Positions 41,816 through 50,020 of a DNA stretch of 64,000 nt are shown in pieces (position 1 is the first letter of the stretch; each line of letters begins with the position of its first letter). Made by a program: the position numbers and the translations under genes. The DNA comes from Nocardia concava NBRC 100430. GTDB taxonomy: Bacteria > Actinomycetota > Actinomycetes > Mycobacteriales > Mycobacteriaceae. Under the pieces are notes generated by a model. The model saw nothing but the letters and a program-made list of their open reading frames with translations. It was not told where the DNA came from and made no database searches. Location: NCBI RefSeq assembly GCF_000308815.1, contig NZ_BAFX01000080.1, forward strand, positions 1 to 64,000, in the 5' to 3' direction.

Positions 41816-42586
41816 CTAGGAGGGGTCTCCGCTCGACGGCTTCTCGGCCTCGGCGGCCGCTTTCGCGGTGGGCGCCTTGCCGGTGATCAACTGCGACAGC
41901 GCCGCGCCCTGGATGCGGCGGAACGCCCGCCGCGGCCGGGACTGCTCGAGGGTTGCCACCTCGAGCGAGCCCGAGTTCAGGGTCCGGGCCTTGTCCTTGT
42001 CGCCCTCGGGGACGGCCTTCTGCAGCGCGGCCACCGCCGTGGCGATCGCCGAATGCAGGTCCATGCCGGGCTTGTAGGAAGCCTTGAGGGCGGTGGTGAT
42101 CGGGTCGGTGTTGCCGCCCATCACCACGAATTCCCGTTCGTCGACGATGGATCCGTCGAAGTTGATGCGATACAGCACCGAGTTGGTGGACTGCTCCGGG
42201 TAGCCCACCTCCGCGACGCAGATCTCCACCTCGTAGGGCTTGAGCTGGTCGGTGAAGATGGTGCCGAGGCTCTGCGCGTAGAGGTTGGCCAGGAAGCGGC
42301 CGGTCACGTCGCGGCGGTCGAACTGGTATCCGCGCAGGTCCGCCTGCAGGATGCCGCCGCGACGCAGCGCCTCGAACTCGTTGTACTTGCCGACCGCGGC
42401 GAAACCCACCCGGTCGTACAACTCACTGATCTTGTGGAGGGTGGCCGAGGGGTTCTCGGCCACGAACACCACGCCCTTGTCGTAGACCAGCACGACGACA
42501 CTTCGACCGCGCGCGATGCCCTTGCGCGCGAGCTCGGTCTTGTCGCGCATGATCTGTTCGGCCGACGCGTAATACGGCAGTGTCAT
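41816..42586 (-). CDS. prcA: 20S proteasome alpha subunit PrcA
   Basis: A 256-residue non-catalytic outer-ring subunit of the actinobacterial 20S proteasome. YYASAEQIMRDKTELARKGIARGRSVVVL contains the N-terminal gate residues and H0 helix in parts. YDRVGFAAVGKYNEFEALRRGG and VMGGNTDPI are diagnostic. It forms the ring contacted by the ATPase Mpa/ARC. The C-terminal tail (KAAAEAEKPSSGDPS) is disordered. Its ATG overlaps the prcB stop by 4 nt. Confidence 0.97.
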   Translation of the reverse strand: MTLPYYASAEQIMRDKTELARKGIARGRSVVVLVYDKGVVFVAENPSATLHKISELYDRVGFAAVGKYNEFEALRRGGILQADLRGYQFDRRDVTGRFLANLYAQSLGTIFTDQLKPYEVEICVAEVGYPEQSTNSVLYRINFDGSIVDEREFVVMGGNTDPITTALKASYKPGMDLHSAIATAVAALQKAVPEGDKDKARTLNSGSLEVATLEQSRPRRAFRRIQGAALSQLITGKAPTAKAAAEAEKPSSGDPS

Positions 42587-43443
42587 GCTTCGCCGATCCC
42601 CTCTGCCGCCTGCGCGGCCCGCTCCTCCACCATGGCCCGGGTGATCTCCTTGAGCCGCTCCTCGGTCACTTCCTCGGAGCCCTCGGCGTCGATCACGATC
42701 GCCGTCGGGTAGATGTTGCGCATGGTGTCCGGCCCGCCGGTGGCGGTGTCGTCATCGGCGGCGTCGAAGAGCGATTCGATCGCGATCCGCAGCGCCCGGT
42801 CCTGATCGATACCGCGCGCGTAGGTCTTCTTCAGCGACGACTTGGCGAACAGTGAACCCGACCCCACCGCGGTGTACCCGAAGCGCTCCTCGCTGCGACC
42901 ACCGACCACGTCGTAGGACACGATGCGCCCGGCCTTGTCCGGGTCCAGCGCGTCCGGGTCGTAGCCGACCAGCAGCGGCACCACCGCGAGACCCTGCAGG
43001 GCCGCGGGGAGGTTGTCGCGCACCATCTTCGACAGCTTGTTGGACTTGCCGTCGAAGGTGAGGGGAACGCCCTCGATCTTCTCGTAGTACTCGAGCTCCA
43101 CCGCGAACAGGCGGATCATCTCGATCGCCATGCCCGCGGTGCCGGCGATGCCGGCCGCGGAGAAGGTGTCGGTGATGTACACCTTCTCGATGTCGCGCTG
43201 GGCCAGCAGGTTTCCCTGGGTGGCGCGGCGATCACCCGCGATCAGCACACCGCCGCGGTAGCTGACCGCGACGATGGTGGTGCCGTGCGGGGCGATATCC
43301 GACGGCACGCCCGGATTCGGGTGGGTGCCGCCGGATCCGATCACGTTGCCGGGCAACAGTTCCGGAGCGTGGAGACGCAGGTACTCGGAGAAAGAGGATT
43401 GGGCGAACCCCAACTGGAGCCGCAGGGGGTCACCTTGGGTCAC
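42583..43443 (-). CDS. prcB: 20S proteasome beta subunit PrcB (proenzyme)
   Basis: A 286-residue catalytic subunit. A 54-residue propeptide ends at APHG, and autocleavage exposes the nucleophile Thr55 in GTTIVAVSYRGGVLIAGDRRAT. The catalytic Lys lies in the beta-type core that follows (GDRRATQGNLLAQRDIEKVY). Fourteen copies form the two inner rings. The GTG start overlaps the pup stop by 4 nt (GTGA), so Pup and proteasome are made from one message. Confidence 0.97.
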   Translation of the reverse strand: MTQGDPLRLQLGFAQSSFSEYLRLHAPELLPGNVIGSGGTHPNPGVPSDIAPHGTTIVAVSYRGGVLIAGDRRATQGNLLAQRDIEKVYITDTFSAAGIAGTAGMAIEMIRLFAVELEYYEKIEGVPLTFDGKSNKLSKMVRDNLPAALQGLAVVPLLVGYDPDALDPDKAGRIVSYDVVGGRSEERFGYTAVGSGSLFAKSSLKKTYARGIDQDRALRIAIESLFDAADDDTATGGPDTMRNIYPTAIVIDAEGSEEVTEERLKEITRAMVEERAAQAAEGIGEA

Positions 43444-43634
43444 TGGCCGCCCTTCTGCACGTATGCCCGGACGAAGTCCTCCGCGTTCTCCTCGAGCACG
43501 TCGTCGATCTCGTCGAGCAGGTCGTCGGTTTCCTCCGCGAGCTTCTCGCGGCGTTCCTGTCCGGCAGCGCCGGTTCCGTCCGGGCCCTCATCCTCGTCGC
43601 CACCACCGGCGCGCTTGGTCTGCTCTTGTGCCAT
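43440..43634 (-). CDS. pup: Prokaryotic ubiquitin-like protein Pup
   Basis: A 64-residue, mostly disordered modifier. The conserved C-terminal half carries the coiled-coil Mpa-binding stretch (LLDEIDDVLEENAEDFVRAYVQKGGQ in parts). It ends in Gly-Gly-Gln, so Dop must deamidate the last residue to Glu before PafA can use it. An N-terminal Gly/Asp/Glu-rich segment is typical. GGAGGT precedes the ATG. Its stop overlaps prcB. Confidence 0.97.
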   Translation of the reverse strand: MAQEQTKRAGGGDEDEGPDGTGAAGQERREKLAEETDDLLDEIDDVLEENAEDFVRAYVQKGGQ

Positions 43635-43783
43635 AGCAGCCGACCTCCTCTGTGATCATCGGCGAGCACCGGAGAAGATCCGATGCTCGTCCCCCAACAC
43701 TACCCATCAGCCCGGACAACATGCCGGATTAAACGCCATTGTGCTGTCCCCGCGATCTCTCCGCCGCCATGTCGAGGACATGA

Positions 43784-43820
43784 AAAAGGGGCACACGGTT
43801 TGCTCCGTGTACCCCTTTTC
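43784..43820 (-). terminator. Intrinsic terminator after dop
   Basis: AAAAGGGGCACACGG (43785-43799) pairs with 43806-43820 with one mismatch around a 6-nt loop. Read on the minus strand the stem ends in CCCCTTTTT, a proper U-tract, 8 nt after the dop stop. It separates dop from the pup operon. Confidence 0.92.
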
Positions 43821-43827
43821 ACACTCG

Positions 43828-45327
43828 TCAGTGGGTGAGTTGCTGCACCAGCTCCGAGGCGGTGTGCACGCCGTCGAGCAACTTCCCGACATGGGACTTG
43901 GTGCCGCGCCGGGGTTCCAGCGTGGGAATCCGGACCAGGGAGTCGCCGCCCAGATCGAAGATGACCGAATCCCAACTGGCGGCGGCGATGTCCGCGCCGA
44001 AGCGGCGCAGGCACTCGCCGCGGAAGTAGGCGCGGGTGTCGGTGGGCGGGTTGGTCATGGCGTCCATCACCTGCTGCTCGCTGACCAGACGCTGCATGGA
44101 GCCGCGCGCCACCAGGCGGTTGTAGAGGCCCTTGTCCAGGCGGACATCGGAGTACTGCAGGTCGACCAGGTGCAGCTTCGGGGCCGCCCAGGACAGGCCC
44201 TCGCGGTTGCGCATGCCTTCCAGCAGGCGCAGTTTGGCGGTCCAGTCCAGCAGGTCCGCGGTTTCCATCGGGTCGCGCTCGAGCAGGTCGAGGACGTGGG
44301 CCCACTTCTCGATGACGTCCTTGGTGCGAGCGTCATCGTTTCCGTTGCGGTCCATGAACTTCTCGACGCGGTCGAGGTAGATGCGTTGCAGCGCAAGGCC
44401 GGTCAGTTCGCGTCCGTCGGAAAGGGCAACGGTGGCACGCAGAGTCGGGTCGTGGCTGATGGTGTGCACGGCCGTCACCGGGCGGGCCAGCTGCAGATCG
44501 GAGAGGTCCTCGCCGGCCTCGATCAGGTCCAGCACCAGGGCGGTGGTGCCGACCTTGAGGTAGGTGGACCATTCGGCGAGGTTGGCGTCGCCGATGATGA
44601 CGTGCAGGCGGCGGTACTTGTCGGCGTCGGCGTGCGGTTCGTCGCGGGTGTTGATGATGCCGCGCTTGAGCGTGGTCTCGAGCCCGACCTCGACCTCGAT
44701 GTAGTCGGCGCGCTGGGACAGCTGGAAACCGGGCGTATCGCCGGACTGGCCGATGCCGACCCGGCCGGAGCCGCAGATCACCTGGCGCGAGGCGAAGAAC
44801 GGGGTGAGCCCGAGAATGATCTGGTTGAACGGGGTCTCGCGGCTCATGAGGTAGTTCTCGTGGGTGCCGTAGGAGGCGCCCTTGCCGTCGACATTGTTCT
44901 TGTACAGCTGCATCCGGGCCGCGCCGGGCACGCTGGAGGCGTAGCGGGCGGCGGCCTCCATGACGCGTTCGCCGGCCTTGTCCCAGATCACGGCGTCGAG
45001 CGGGTCGGTGACCTCGGGCGCGGAGTATTCGGGGTGGGCGTGGTCGACGTAGAGGCGAGCCCCGTTGGTGAGGATCATGTTCGCCGCCCCGACCTCGTCG
45101 GCGTCGATCACCGGCGCGGGCCCGTTGAGCCGCCCGAGATCGAATCCGCGCGCGTCGCGCAGCGGTGATTCCACCTCGTAGTCCCAGCGTGTGCGCTTGG
45201 CGCGGGGCACGCCCTCGGCCGCGGCGTAGGCGAGCACCGCCTGGGTCGACGTGAGAATCGGGTTGGCCGACGGCTCGGTAGGCGTCGAAATGCCGTACTC
45301 GACCTCGATTCCGATGATGCGCTGCAT
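43828..45327 (-). CDS. dop: Pup deamidase/depupylase Dop
   Basis: A 499-residue homologue of PafA that deamidates Pup-Gln and removes Pup from substrates. MQRIIGIEVEYGIST opens the ATP site. Asp95 in RLYVDHAHPEYSAPE is the catalytic aspartate, at the same number as in the studied enzymes. The Dop-specific loop lies at about 40-80 (AKRTRWDYEVESPLRDARGF). The ATG at 45327 matches the family start. It is upstream of pup in the usual order but ends in its own terminator. Confidence 0.96.
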   Translation of the reverse strand: MQRIIGIEVEYGISTPTEPSANPILTSTQAVLAYAAAEGVPRAKRTRWDYEVESPLRDARGFDLGRLNGPAPVIDADEVGAANMILTNGARLYVDHAHPEYSAPEVTDPLDAVIWDKAGERVMEAAARYASSVPGAARMQLYKNNVDGKGASYGTHENYLMSRETPFNQIILGLTPFFASRQVICGSGRVGIGQSGDTPGFQLSQRADYIEVEVGLETTLKRGIINTRDEPHADADKYRRLHVIIGDANLAEWSTYLKVGTTALVLDLIEAGEDLSDLQLARPVTAVHTISHDPTLRATVALSDGRELTGLALQRIYLDRVEKFMDRNGNDDARTKDVIEKWAHVLDLLERDPMETADLLDWTAKLRLLEGMRNREGLSWAAPKLHLVDLQYSDVRLDKGLYNRLVARGSMQRLVSEQQVMDAMTNPPTDTRAYFRGECLRRFGADIAAASWDSVIFDLGGDSLVRIPTLEPRRGTKSHVGKLLDGVHTASELVQQLTH

Positions 45328-45450
45328 GGCTTCGAGCCTAGGCGAAGGGCACGCCCGGACGCGGGTGGACTGTCCGGGTTGGGCGTACTTCCGCATTCGC
45401 TCCAGCCATGCGCGCAGCTGAGGACGGCTACGCCGACAGCGCCCATCGTG

Positions 45451-45484
45451 TCATTCGCGAGTCCGCCGAGGTCATTCGCGAGTC
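45451..45484. repeat. Two 13-bp direct repeats in the dop | DUF418 promoter region
   Basis: TCATTCGCGAGTC occurs at 45451-45463 and 45472-45484, 21 bp apart (two helical turns), in the 210-bp divergent interval. This arrangement suits two copies of a protein-binding site. Nothing identifies the protein. Confidence 0.5.
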
Positions 45485-45537
45485 GTATGCCGCATCGTCC
45501 TCGCGGGCGATCCGCGCCGGACGGGCGCCACGGAACA

Positions 45538-46764
45538 ATGACCGACATGGTCGAATCGGCTTCCCTGCCCCGCCCGCCACATCCGGACGGCACCGTTGCC
45601 GACCCCTCGAATCCGCTTCCCGCCCAGTCGCCTTCGGCCCGCGTCGCCGCGCTGGACGTGTTGCGCGGCATCGCGATCCTGGGCACGCTGGGCACCAATA
45701 TCTGGATCTTCACCAATGTCGAAGGGCTGCTCGGCTATATCGGGCGCAGTGACGAACCGCACGGCGCGTGGCTGTGGATCGAGAAATTCCTGCAGCAGTT
45801 GGCGCAGGGGAAGTTCCTGGGGCTGCTGACCATCATGTTCGGCATCGGGCTGGCTATTCAGCAGCGATCGGCGGCGCGGGCGGGACGGGCGTGGCCGGGC
45901 GGGTATCCGGTGCGGGCGGGGCTGCTGTTCCTGGACGGGCTGGTGAACTTCTTCCTCGTCGCCGAGTTCGACGTGCTGATGGGGTATGCGGTCACCGGCC
46001 TGGTGGTGGCGTTCATCCTGGCGACGAGCCCGAAGGCGCAGCGGCGCTGGCTGATCGCGCAGGCGAGCATTCATCTGACCATGCTGACGCTGTTCGCGGT
46101 GGCGATCACGTTCGGGCCCAAGGATTCCGGCGGCGGTCACGAAACGCTGGATCCGAATCCGTATGCGGACGGGTCGTTCTGGGATCTGGTGGTGTTCCGG
46201 TGGGAGCACCTGCTGATGTTCCGGCTCGAACCACTGCTCATCTTCCCGATGTCGATCGCGTTGTTCCTGCTCGGCGCGCGGCTGTTCCGGGCCGGGATCT
46301 TCGAGCGCGACGGTGCGCGAATCCGCAAGCGGCTCATGGTGATCGGCTTCGCGGTGGCGGCTCCGATCGATCTGGTACTGGGGATGATCGGCGGCGATCT
46401 CATCGTGCTGACCCGCTACGGCACCGCTCCCCTGGTCTCCCTGGGCATTCTGGCCCTGGTCGCCGAGGTCTACGCGCACCGGCCCGGGCCGGGCTGGGTG
46501 GGTCGGCGGTTCAGCGAGGTCGGCCGAATGGCCTTGAGCTGCTACATCCTTCAGAATCTTGTAGCCGGATTTCTCTGCTACGGATGGGGTCTGGGTTTGG
46601 CGAGCCTGGTGTCGGCCAACTCCCGGGTGCCGTTCACCGTCGGTATCTATGTGCTGGTCTGCGCGCTCATGCTCAGCTTCGCGCACTTGTGGCTGCGGCG
46701 CTTCGAGCGCGGGCCGGTGGAATGGCTGTGGAATCGCAGCTACCGCATGCTGACCGGCGCCTGA
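45538..46764 (+). CDS. DUF418-family polytopic membrane protein
   Basis: A 408-residue integral membrane protein. The conserved opening RVAALDVLRGIAILGTLGTNI and the C-terminal DUF418 domain (GRRFSEVGRMALSCYILQNLVAGFLCYGWGLGL in parts) are diagnostic. About ten hydrophobic segments can be counted. The family is distantly like acyltransferase-3 and transporter proteins, with no agreed function. The ATG at 45538 was chosen over a longer reading because the upstream codons look non-coding. It is divergent from dop and takes the place where other genera have genes leading to mpa. Confidence 0.85.
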   Translation: MTDMVESASLPRPPHPDGTVADPSNPLPAQSPSARVAALDVLRGIAILGTLGTNIWIFTNVEGLLGYIGRSDEPHGAWLWIEKFLQQLAQGKFLGLLTIMFGIGLAIQQRSAARAGRAWPGGYPVRAGLLFLDGLVNFFLVAEFDVLMGYAVTGLVVAFILATSPKAQRRWLIAQASIHLTMLTLFAVAITFGPKDSGGGHETLDPNPYADGSFWDLVVFRWEHLLMFRLEPLLIFPMSIALFLLGARLFRAGIFERDGARIRKRLMVIGFAVAAPIDLVLGMIGGDLIVLTRYGTAPLVSLGILALVAEVYAHRPGPGWVGRRFSEVGRMALSCYILQNLVAGFLCYGWGLGLASLVSANSRVPFTVGIYVLVCALMLSFAHLWLRRFERGPVEWLWNRSYRMLTGA

Positions 46765-46776
46765 GCAGTCCGGCAG

Positions 46777-47100
46777 CTACTCCACGTCGTCGATGGAGCG
46801 CAGGTAGGGCGATTGGCCGTCGATGCAGCTCGACAACCGATACAGGCTGTGCGCCGGAACGATATCGATGAACTGCTCGCTGCCCGAAGTAGGGCCGCCG
46901 TCGAAGTCGCTGTACACGCACTCCATGTAGCCCGAGACCACATAGTCGTGGTCGGTGTCGTTGCGGCAGTCCAGGGTGTCGCAGCTCAGGCCCTCCGGCA
47001 GCACGGCATCCGCGGCCGCGGCGCCCGGGACCAGCAGCGCTCCGCCGAAGCCCGCCACCACGGTCGCGCGAAGCACTGCCGCACCCAGGGATTCACGCAC
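46777..47100 (-). CDS. Small secreted cysteine-containing protein of unknown function
   Basis: A 107-residue exported protein: signal peptide to about residue 31 (VVAGFGGALLVPGAAAADA), then a mature part with four cysteines (LSCDTLDCRNDTDHDY, MECVYSD, LSSCIDG). No family is recognised. The GTG at 47100 overlaps the 3' end of the TetR gene by 8 nt, so it is translated from the regulator's message. It converges with the DUF418 gene at 12-nt distance. Confidence 0.7.
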   Translation of the reverse strand: MRESLGAAVLRATVVAGFGGALLVPGAAAADAVLPEGLSCDTLDCRNDTDHDYVVSGYMECVYSDFDGGPTSGSEQFIDIVPAHSLYRLSSCIDGQSPYLRSIDDVE

Positions 47101-47830
47101 GCGCGGCCTCCGTCCGAGAGAACAAGTCGGCGACCACCGTATCGCGCGTCAGCGGCACGTCCAAGCTGCGCGCATTGCCCTCGAGCAGCGCGAGCACCGA
47201 TTCGACGAGGATGCCCTCGACTTGCTCCGATGTCAGGGTGGGGGCGGCGCGCCAACTGTTGACCACCCCGTCGACGAAGCCGACGGTGCCGAAGGCCATG
47301 GGGCGGGCACGGTTCCGATCGATGCCGAAGCGCTGCAGGGTGTCGGCGAACAGGTCGGCCAAGTGGCCGCCGATGCGGTCGCGGGCTCCGGCCAGTGCGG
47401 TGGACGAGTCGCCGTGCGGGTCGGCGGCGGCCAGGAAGCGGTGCAGATTCGGATGCAGTTCGATCCAGCCGACGTAGGTGCCGACCGCGCCGCGCACCAG
47501 ATCGCGGACGGTGCCCTCGGGGTGCAGACGCGGAAGCAGTTCGGCCATCAGCGATTCCAGGATGTGGCGGCGGATGGCGTCGTCGAGGTCCGAGCGACCG
47601 TCGAAGTGCCGGTACACGACCGGGCGCGGGACGTGCAGGCGGTCGGCGATCTGCTGTACGGAGATCTCGGTGCCGTTCTCCTCGATGACGGCCAGTGCGG
47701 CGTCGAGCATCTCGGTGCGGCGCTGTGCCTTGTGGCCGTCCCAGCGGGTGCTGCGGCCGTCGGCGGCGCGCTCTCGGTCCCGGGAAGCGGGCTGCGCGAT
47801 TCTGCGTCGGGTGCCGGTCACTCGGCTCAC
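47093..47830 (-). CDS. TetR-family transcriptional regulator
   Basis: A 245-residue TetR protein. A basic N-terminal extension (about 40 residues) precedes the HTH (RRTEMLDAALAVIEENGTEISVQQIADRLHVPRPVVYRHFDGRSDL in parts). The C-terminal domain includes AVGTYVGWIELHPNLHRF, seen in regulators of lipid and oxygenase genes. GTG at 47830 is preferred because GGAG stands 8 nt upstream; GTG at 47839 is possible. It is divergent from the AurF-like gene and separated by a clear operator. Confidence 0.88.
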   Translation of the reverse strand: MSRVTGTRRRIAQPASRDRERAADGRSTRWDGHKAQRRTEMLDAALAVIEENGTEISVQQIADRLHVPRPVVYRHFDGRSDLDDAIRRHILESLMAELLPRLHPEGTVRDLVRGAVGTYVGWIELHPNLHRFLAAADPHGDSSTALAGARDRIGGHLADLFADTLQRFGIDRNRARPMAFGTVGFVDGVVNSWRAAPTLTSEQVEGILVESVLALLEGNARSLDVPLTRDTVVADLFSRTEAARA

Positions 47831-47855
47831 GATACTCACTCCATCGTTGACCGAG

Positions 47856-47897
47856 ACAGCATGTACCACTAATCTGAGTGTAACAGCCTGTACCAGT
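47856..47897. promoter_or_regulatory. TetR operator candidate and direct repeats before the AurF-like gene
   Basis: TGTACCACT (47862-47870) and AGTGTAACA (47877-47885) form an imperfect inverted repeat, 7 of 9 positions matching, with 6 bp between. ACAGCATGTACCACT (47856) recurs as ACAGCCTGTACCAGT (47883), 27 bp away. Both lie between the divergent starts 47830 and 47916. Confidence 0.6.
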
Positions 47898-47915
47898 AAA
47901 ACGTCAGGAGCTGTC

Positions 47916-48836
47916 ATGGGTGACAACGCCGTCTCCACTCCCACACCCGCCGTACTCTCCCCGCGCGAGTCGTTCGCCGCGCGCTTGCTGACCGGATCGG
48001 TGAAGAAGTCCTACGACCCCGTGGTCGATATGGACTGGGACGCACCGCTGGATCCGGACAAGCTCTTCCTGCCGCCGGAGGTCATCTCGCTCTACGGCAC
48101 GCCACTCTGGGACGCGATGACGCCGCAGCAGCGGCGCGATCTGTCCCGCGAAGAACTGGCCAATGTGCTGTCGGTGGGCATCTGGTTCGAGAACCTGCTC
48201 AATCGACTGCTGTTGCGCGAGCTCATGTCCGGCGATCCCACCTCGCGGCACTCGCACTACACGCTCACCGAGATGGGTGACGAGTGCCGGCACATGATGA
48301 TGTTCGGCAAGCTCATCGACCGGATCGAGGCACGGCCGTACTGGCCGAACCGGTGGGAGCGCTGGACCATCAGCTCGCTGCAGCTGTTCCTGCAGGGGTC
48401 GATGGTGTGGGTCGGGGCGCTGGTGGGCGAGGAGATCTTCGACGCCATCCAGCGTCGCACCCTCGAGGATCCGCAGTTGCAGCCGCTGGTGGCGCGGGCC
48501 ATGCGGATTCACGTCACCGAGGAGGCGCGGCACATCGGGTTCGCGCGCGATGCCCTGGCGTATCGGGTGCCGACCATGTCCAAGGCCGAATTGCGGTACA
48601 CGCGACTGTGTGTCGCGGTGGCGGCGCCGCTGTTCGTGCATCTGATGACCAACTGGCACATGTACGCCCGGGCGGGTGTCGAGGACGGGCGGGCGGCGCG
48701 GAGGCTGGCGCGTGCCAATCCGCACTCGCGGCGGGCGCTCGGGCTCGGGGCCGCGAATCTCGGTGCGTTCCTGGACAAACAGGGGTTGATCGGGCCGATC
48801 GGGAAGCGGATCTGGCGGCGGCGAGGGCTGCTGTGA
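47916..48836 (+). CDS. AurF-like diiron oxygenase (p-aminobenzoate N-oxygenase family)
   Basis: A 306-residue helical protein with a ferritin-like diiron site. Iron ligands appear in IWFENLLNRLLLREL (Glu), TEMGDECRHMMMFGKLI (Glu and His), LVGEEIFDAIQR (Glu) and HVTEEARHIGFARD (Glu and His). This is the AurF pattern; AurF oxidises arylamines to nitro compounds, but close actinobacterial relatives are mostly uncharacterised and may act on lipids. AGGAG precedes the ATG. It is coupled to the DUF4873 gene by a 4-nt overlap and controlled by the divergent TetR. Confidence 0.8.
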   Translation: MGDNAVSTPTPAVLSPRESFAARLLTGSVKKSYDPVVDMDWDAPLDPDKLFLPPEVISLYGTPLWDAMTPQQRRDLSREELANVLSVGIWFENLLNRLLLRELMSGDPTSRHSHYTLTEMGDECRHMMMFGKLIDRIEARPYWPNRWERWTISSLQLFLQGSMVWVGALVGEEIFDAIQRRTLEDPQLQPLVARAMRIHVTEEARHIGFARDALAYRVPTMSKAELRYTRLCVAVAAPLFVHLMTNWHMYARAGVEDGRAARRLARANPHSRRALGLGAANLGAFLDKQGLIGPIGKRIWRRRGLL

Positions 48837-49183
48837 GGTTCCGGCGGGCCCGGCGCACCGAGCGTGCGGCGGTCGACCCGCGGGCGGAGTTCACCGATCC
48901 CGAACCGGCGCCGGACTATTCGGGGCCCGCGCTGCTGGACGCGCCGGGTATCGAGGTGGCGGTGCGTGTTGCCCTGACCGGGCACATGGATCCGACCGAT
49001 GGCCAGTTTCACTGGTACGGAAGGGTTTCCGCGACGGACGGGGTCGAGTTGCCCGATCCGGGGCGGGGGCAGGTGTTTCTCACACTACCCGGTAGCGCGC
49101 CGGTGCCCGGGGTGCTTCAGGAGCGCGATCCCTGGGGGAATCTGCGTATCGTCGGCGTCGGTGCGCCGCCGTTTCCGCTGTAG
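48833..49183 (+). CDS. DUF4873-type small protein, partner of the diiron oxygenase
   Basis: A 116-residue protein starting at GTG 48833, overlapping the oxygenase stop by 4 nt (GTGA). An N-terminal basic stretch precedes the domain VALTGHMDPTDGQFHWYGRVSATDGVELPDPG, with the terminal RDPWGNLRIVGVGAPPF. DUF4873 occurs alone or at the end of flavin monooxygenases, which hints at an accessory role in oxygenation. Translational coupling suggests a fixed ratio to the diiron protein. The function is unknown. Confidence 0.72.
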   Translation: MRFRRARRTERAAVDPRAEFTDPEPAPDYSGPALLDAPGIEVAVRVALTGHMDPTDGQFHWYGRVSATDGVELPDPGRGQVFLTLPGSAPVPGVLQERDPWGNLRIVGVGAPPFPL

Positions 49184-49204
49184 CGCAGGGCGATTCGTAT
49201 CGAG

Positions 49205-49894
49205 CTAGCGCGAGAGTCCGATGAAGTCGGCCATGGCCTCGACGGAGTAGGCGAAGAATGGTCCGGCGGGGTCCATGCTGTTGTCGAGTTGGCCGAAGAG
49301 TTCGAAGGTCACCGCACCGTAGAGCTGCGTCCAGGCGATTACGGCGCGGGCGACCGCCACCTCGGGTAGGCCGGGCGCGATCTGGGCTGCGATGGCGGCG
49401 GATTGGGCGGCCAGTTCCGGGCCGACGGTGTCGTCGGCGGGTTTGAGCGTTCCGTTCTCCAAGGCGCGATGCACGACGCCGAGCGCCGCGATCGGTATCC
49501 GGGAGGCGGGCCCGATGGTGGTTTCCGGGGCGTCGTAGCCGGGCACCGGGGAGCCGTAGACCAGTGCGTATTCGTGGGGATGTGCGGTTGCCCAGTCCCG
49601 CACGGCATTTGCGATGCCGCGCCATTGTGCGCGGGGGGTGTCGGCGGCGGCGACGGCGTTCTCGACTGCCTCGCCGATGGCGTTGTAGGCCTCGATGATC
49701 AGGGTGGTCAGCAGCTCGTCGCGGCTCGGGAAGTAGCGGTAGAGAGCTGAACTCACCATCCCGAGTTCGCGGGCGATGGCTCGGAGGGAGAGGGCGGGGG
49801 CGCCGGATTCGGCTAGTTGGCGGCGAGCGGCGTCGGTGATTTCGCGGGTGATTTCGGCGCGGGCCCGTTCGCGGGCGGTGCGAGGGACGCTCAT
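49205..49894 (-). CDS. TetR-family transcriptional regulator (WHG-type C-terminal domain)
   Basis: A 229-residue regulator with a strong TetR HTH (ITDAARRQLAESGAPALSLRAIARELGMVSSALYRYFPSRDEL in parts, residues 17-60). The C-terminal domain (RDWATAHPHEYALVYGSPVPGY, AVIAWTQLYGAVTFELFGQL) is that of the TetR_C_13/WHG group. It is divergent from the deazaflavin reductase gene at 50021. The two GAGAGC-type palindromes between them are the probable operators. CACACT ends 6 nt before the ATG, a possible weak -10. Confidence 0.9.
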   Translation of the reverse strand: MSVPRTARERARAEITREITDAARRQLAESGAPALSLRAIARELGMVSSALYRYFPSRDELLTTLIIEAYNAIGEAVENAVAAADTPRAQWRGIANAVRDWATAHPHEYALVYGSPVPGYDAPETTIGPASRIPIAALGVVHRALENGTLKPADDTVGPELAAQSAAIAAQIAPGLPEVAVARAVIAWTQLYGAVTFELFGQLDNSMDPAGPFFAYSVEAMADFIGLSR

Positions 49895-49933
49895 GGGGAC
49901 AGTGTGCCACGAATCGGATCGGTGACAAATTTC

Positions 49934-50001
49934 GAGAGCACTGCTCTTGACAGCTGCGGCGAGATGCGCGCACACTGTTCTCAACAGAGAGCACCGCTCT
50001 C
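49934..50001. promoter_or_regulatory. Two TetR operators AGAGC-N3-GCTCT
   Basis: AGAGCACTGCTCT lies at 49935-49947 and GAGAGCACCGCTCTC at 49987-50001 (6-bp arms). Their start-to-start distance of 53 bp is five helical turns, placing two repressor dimers on one face of the DNA. One site sits near the regulator start, the other just before the reductase ribosome-binding site. Confidence 0.8.
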
Positions 50002-50020
50002 CAGGAGAAAAGGAATCATC

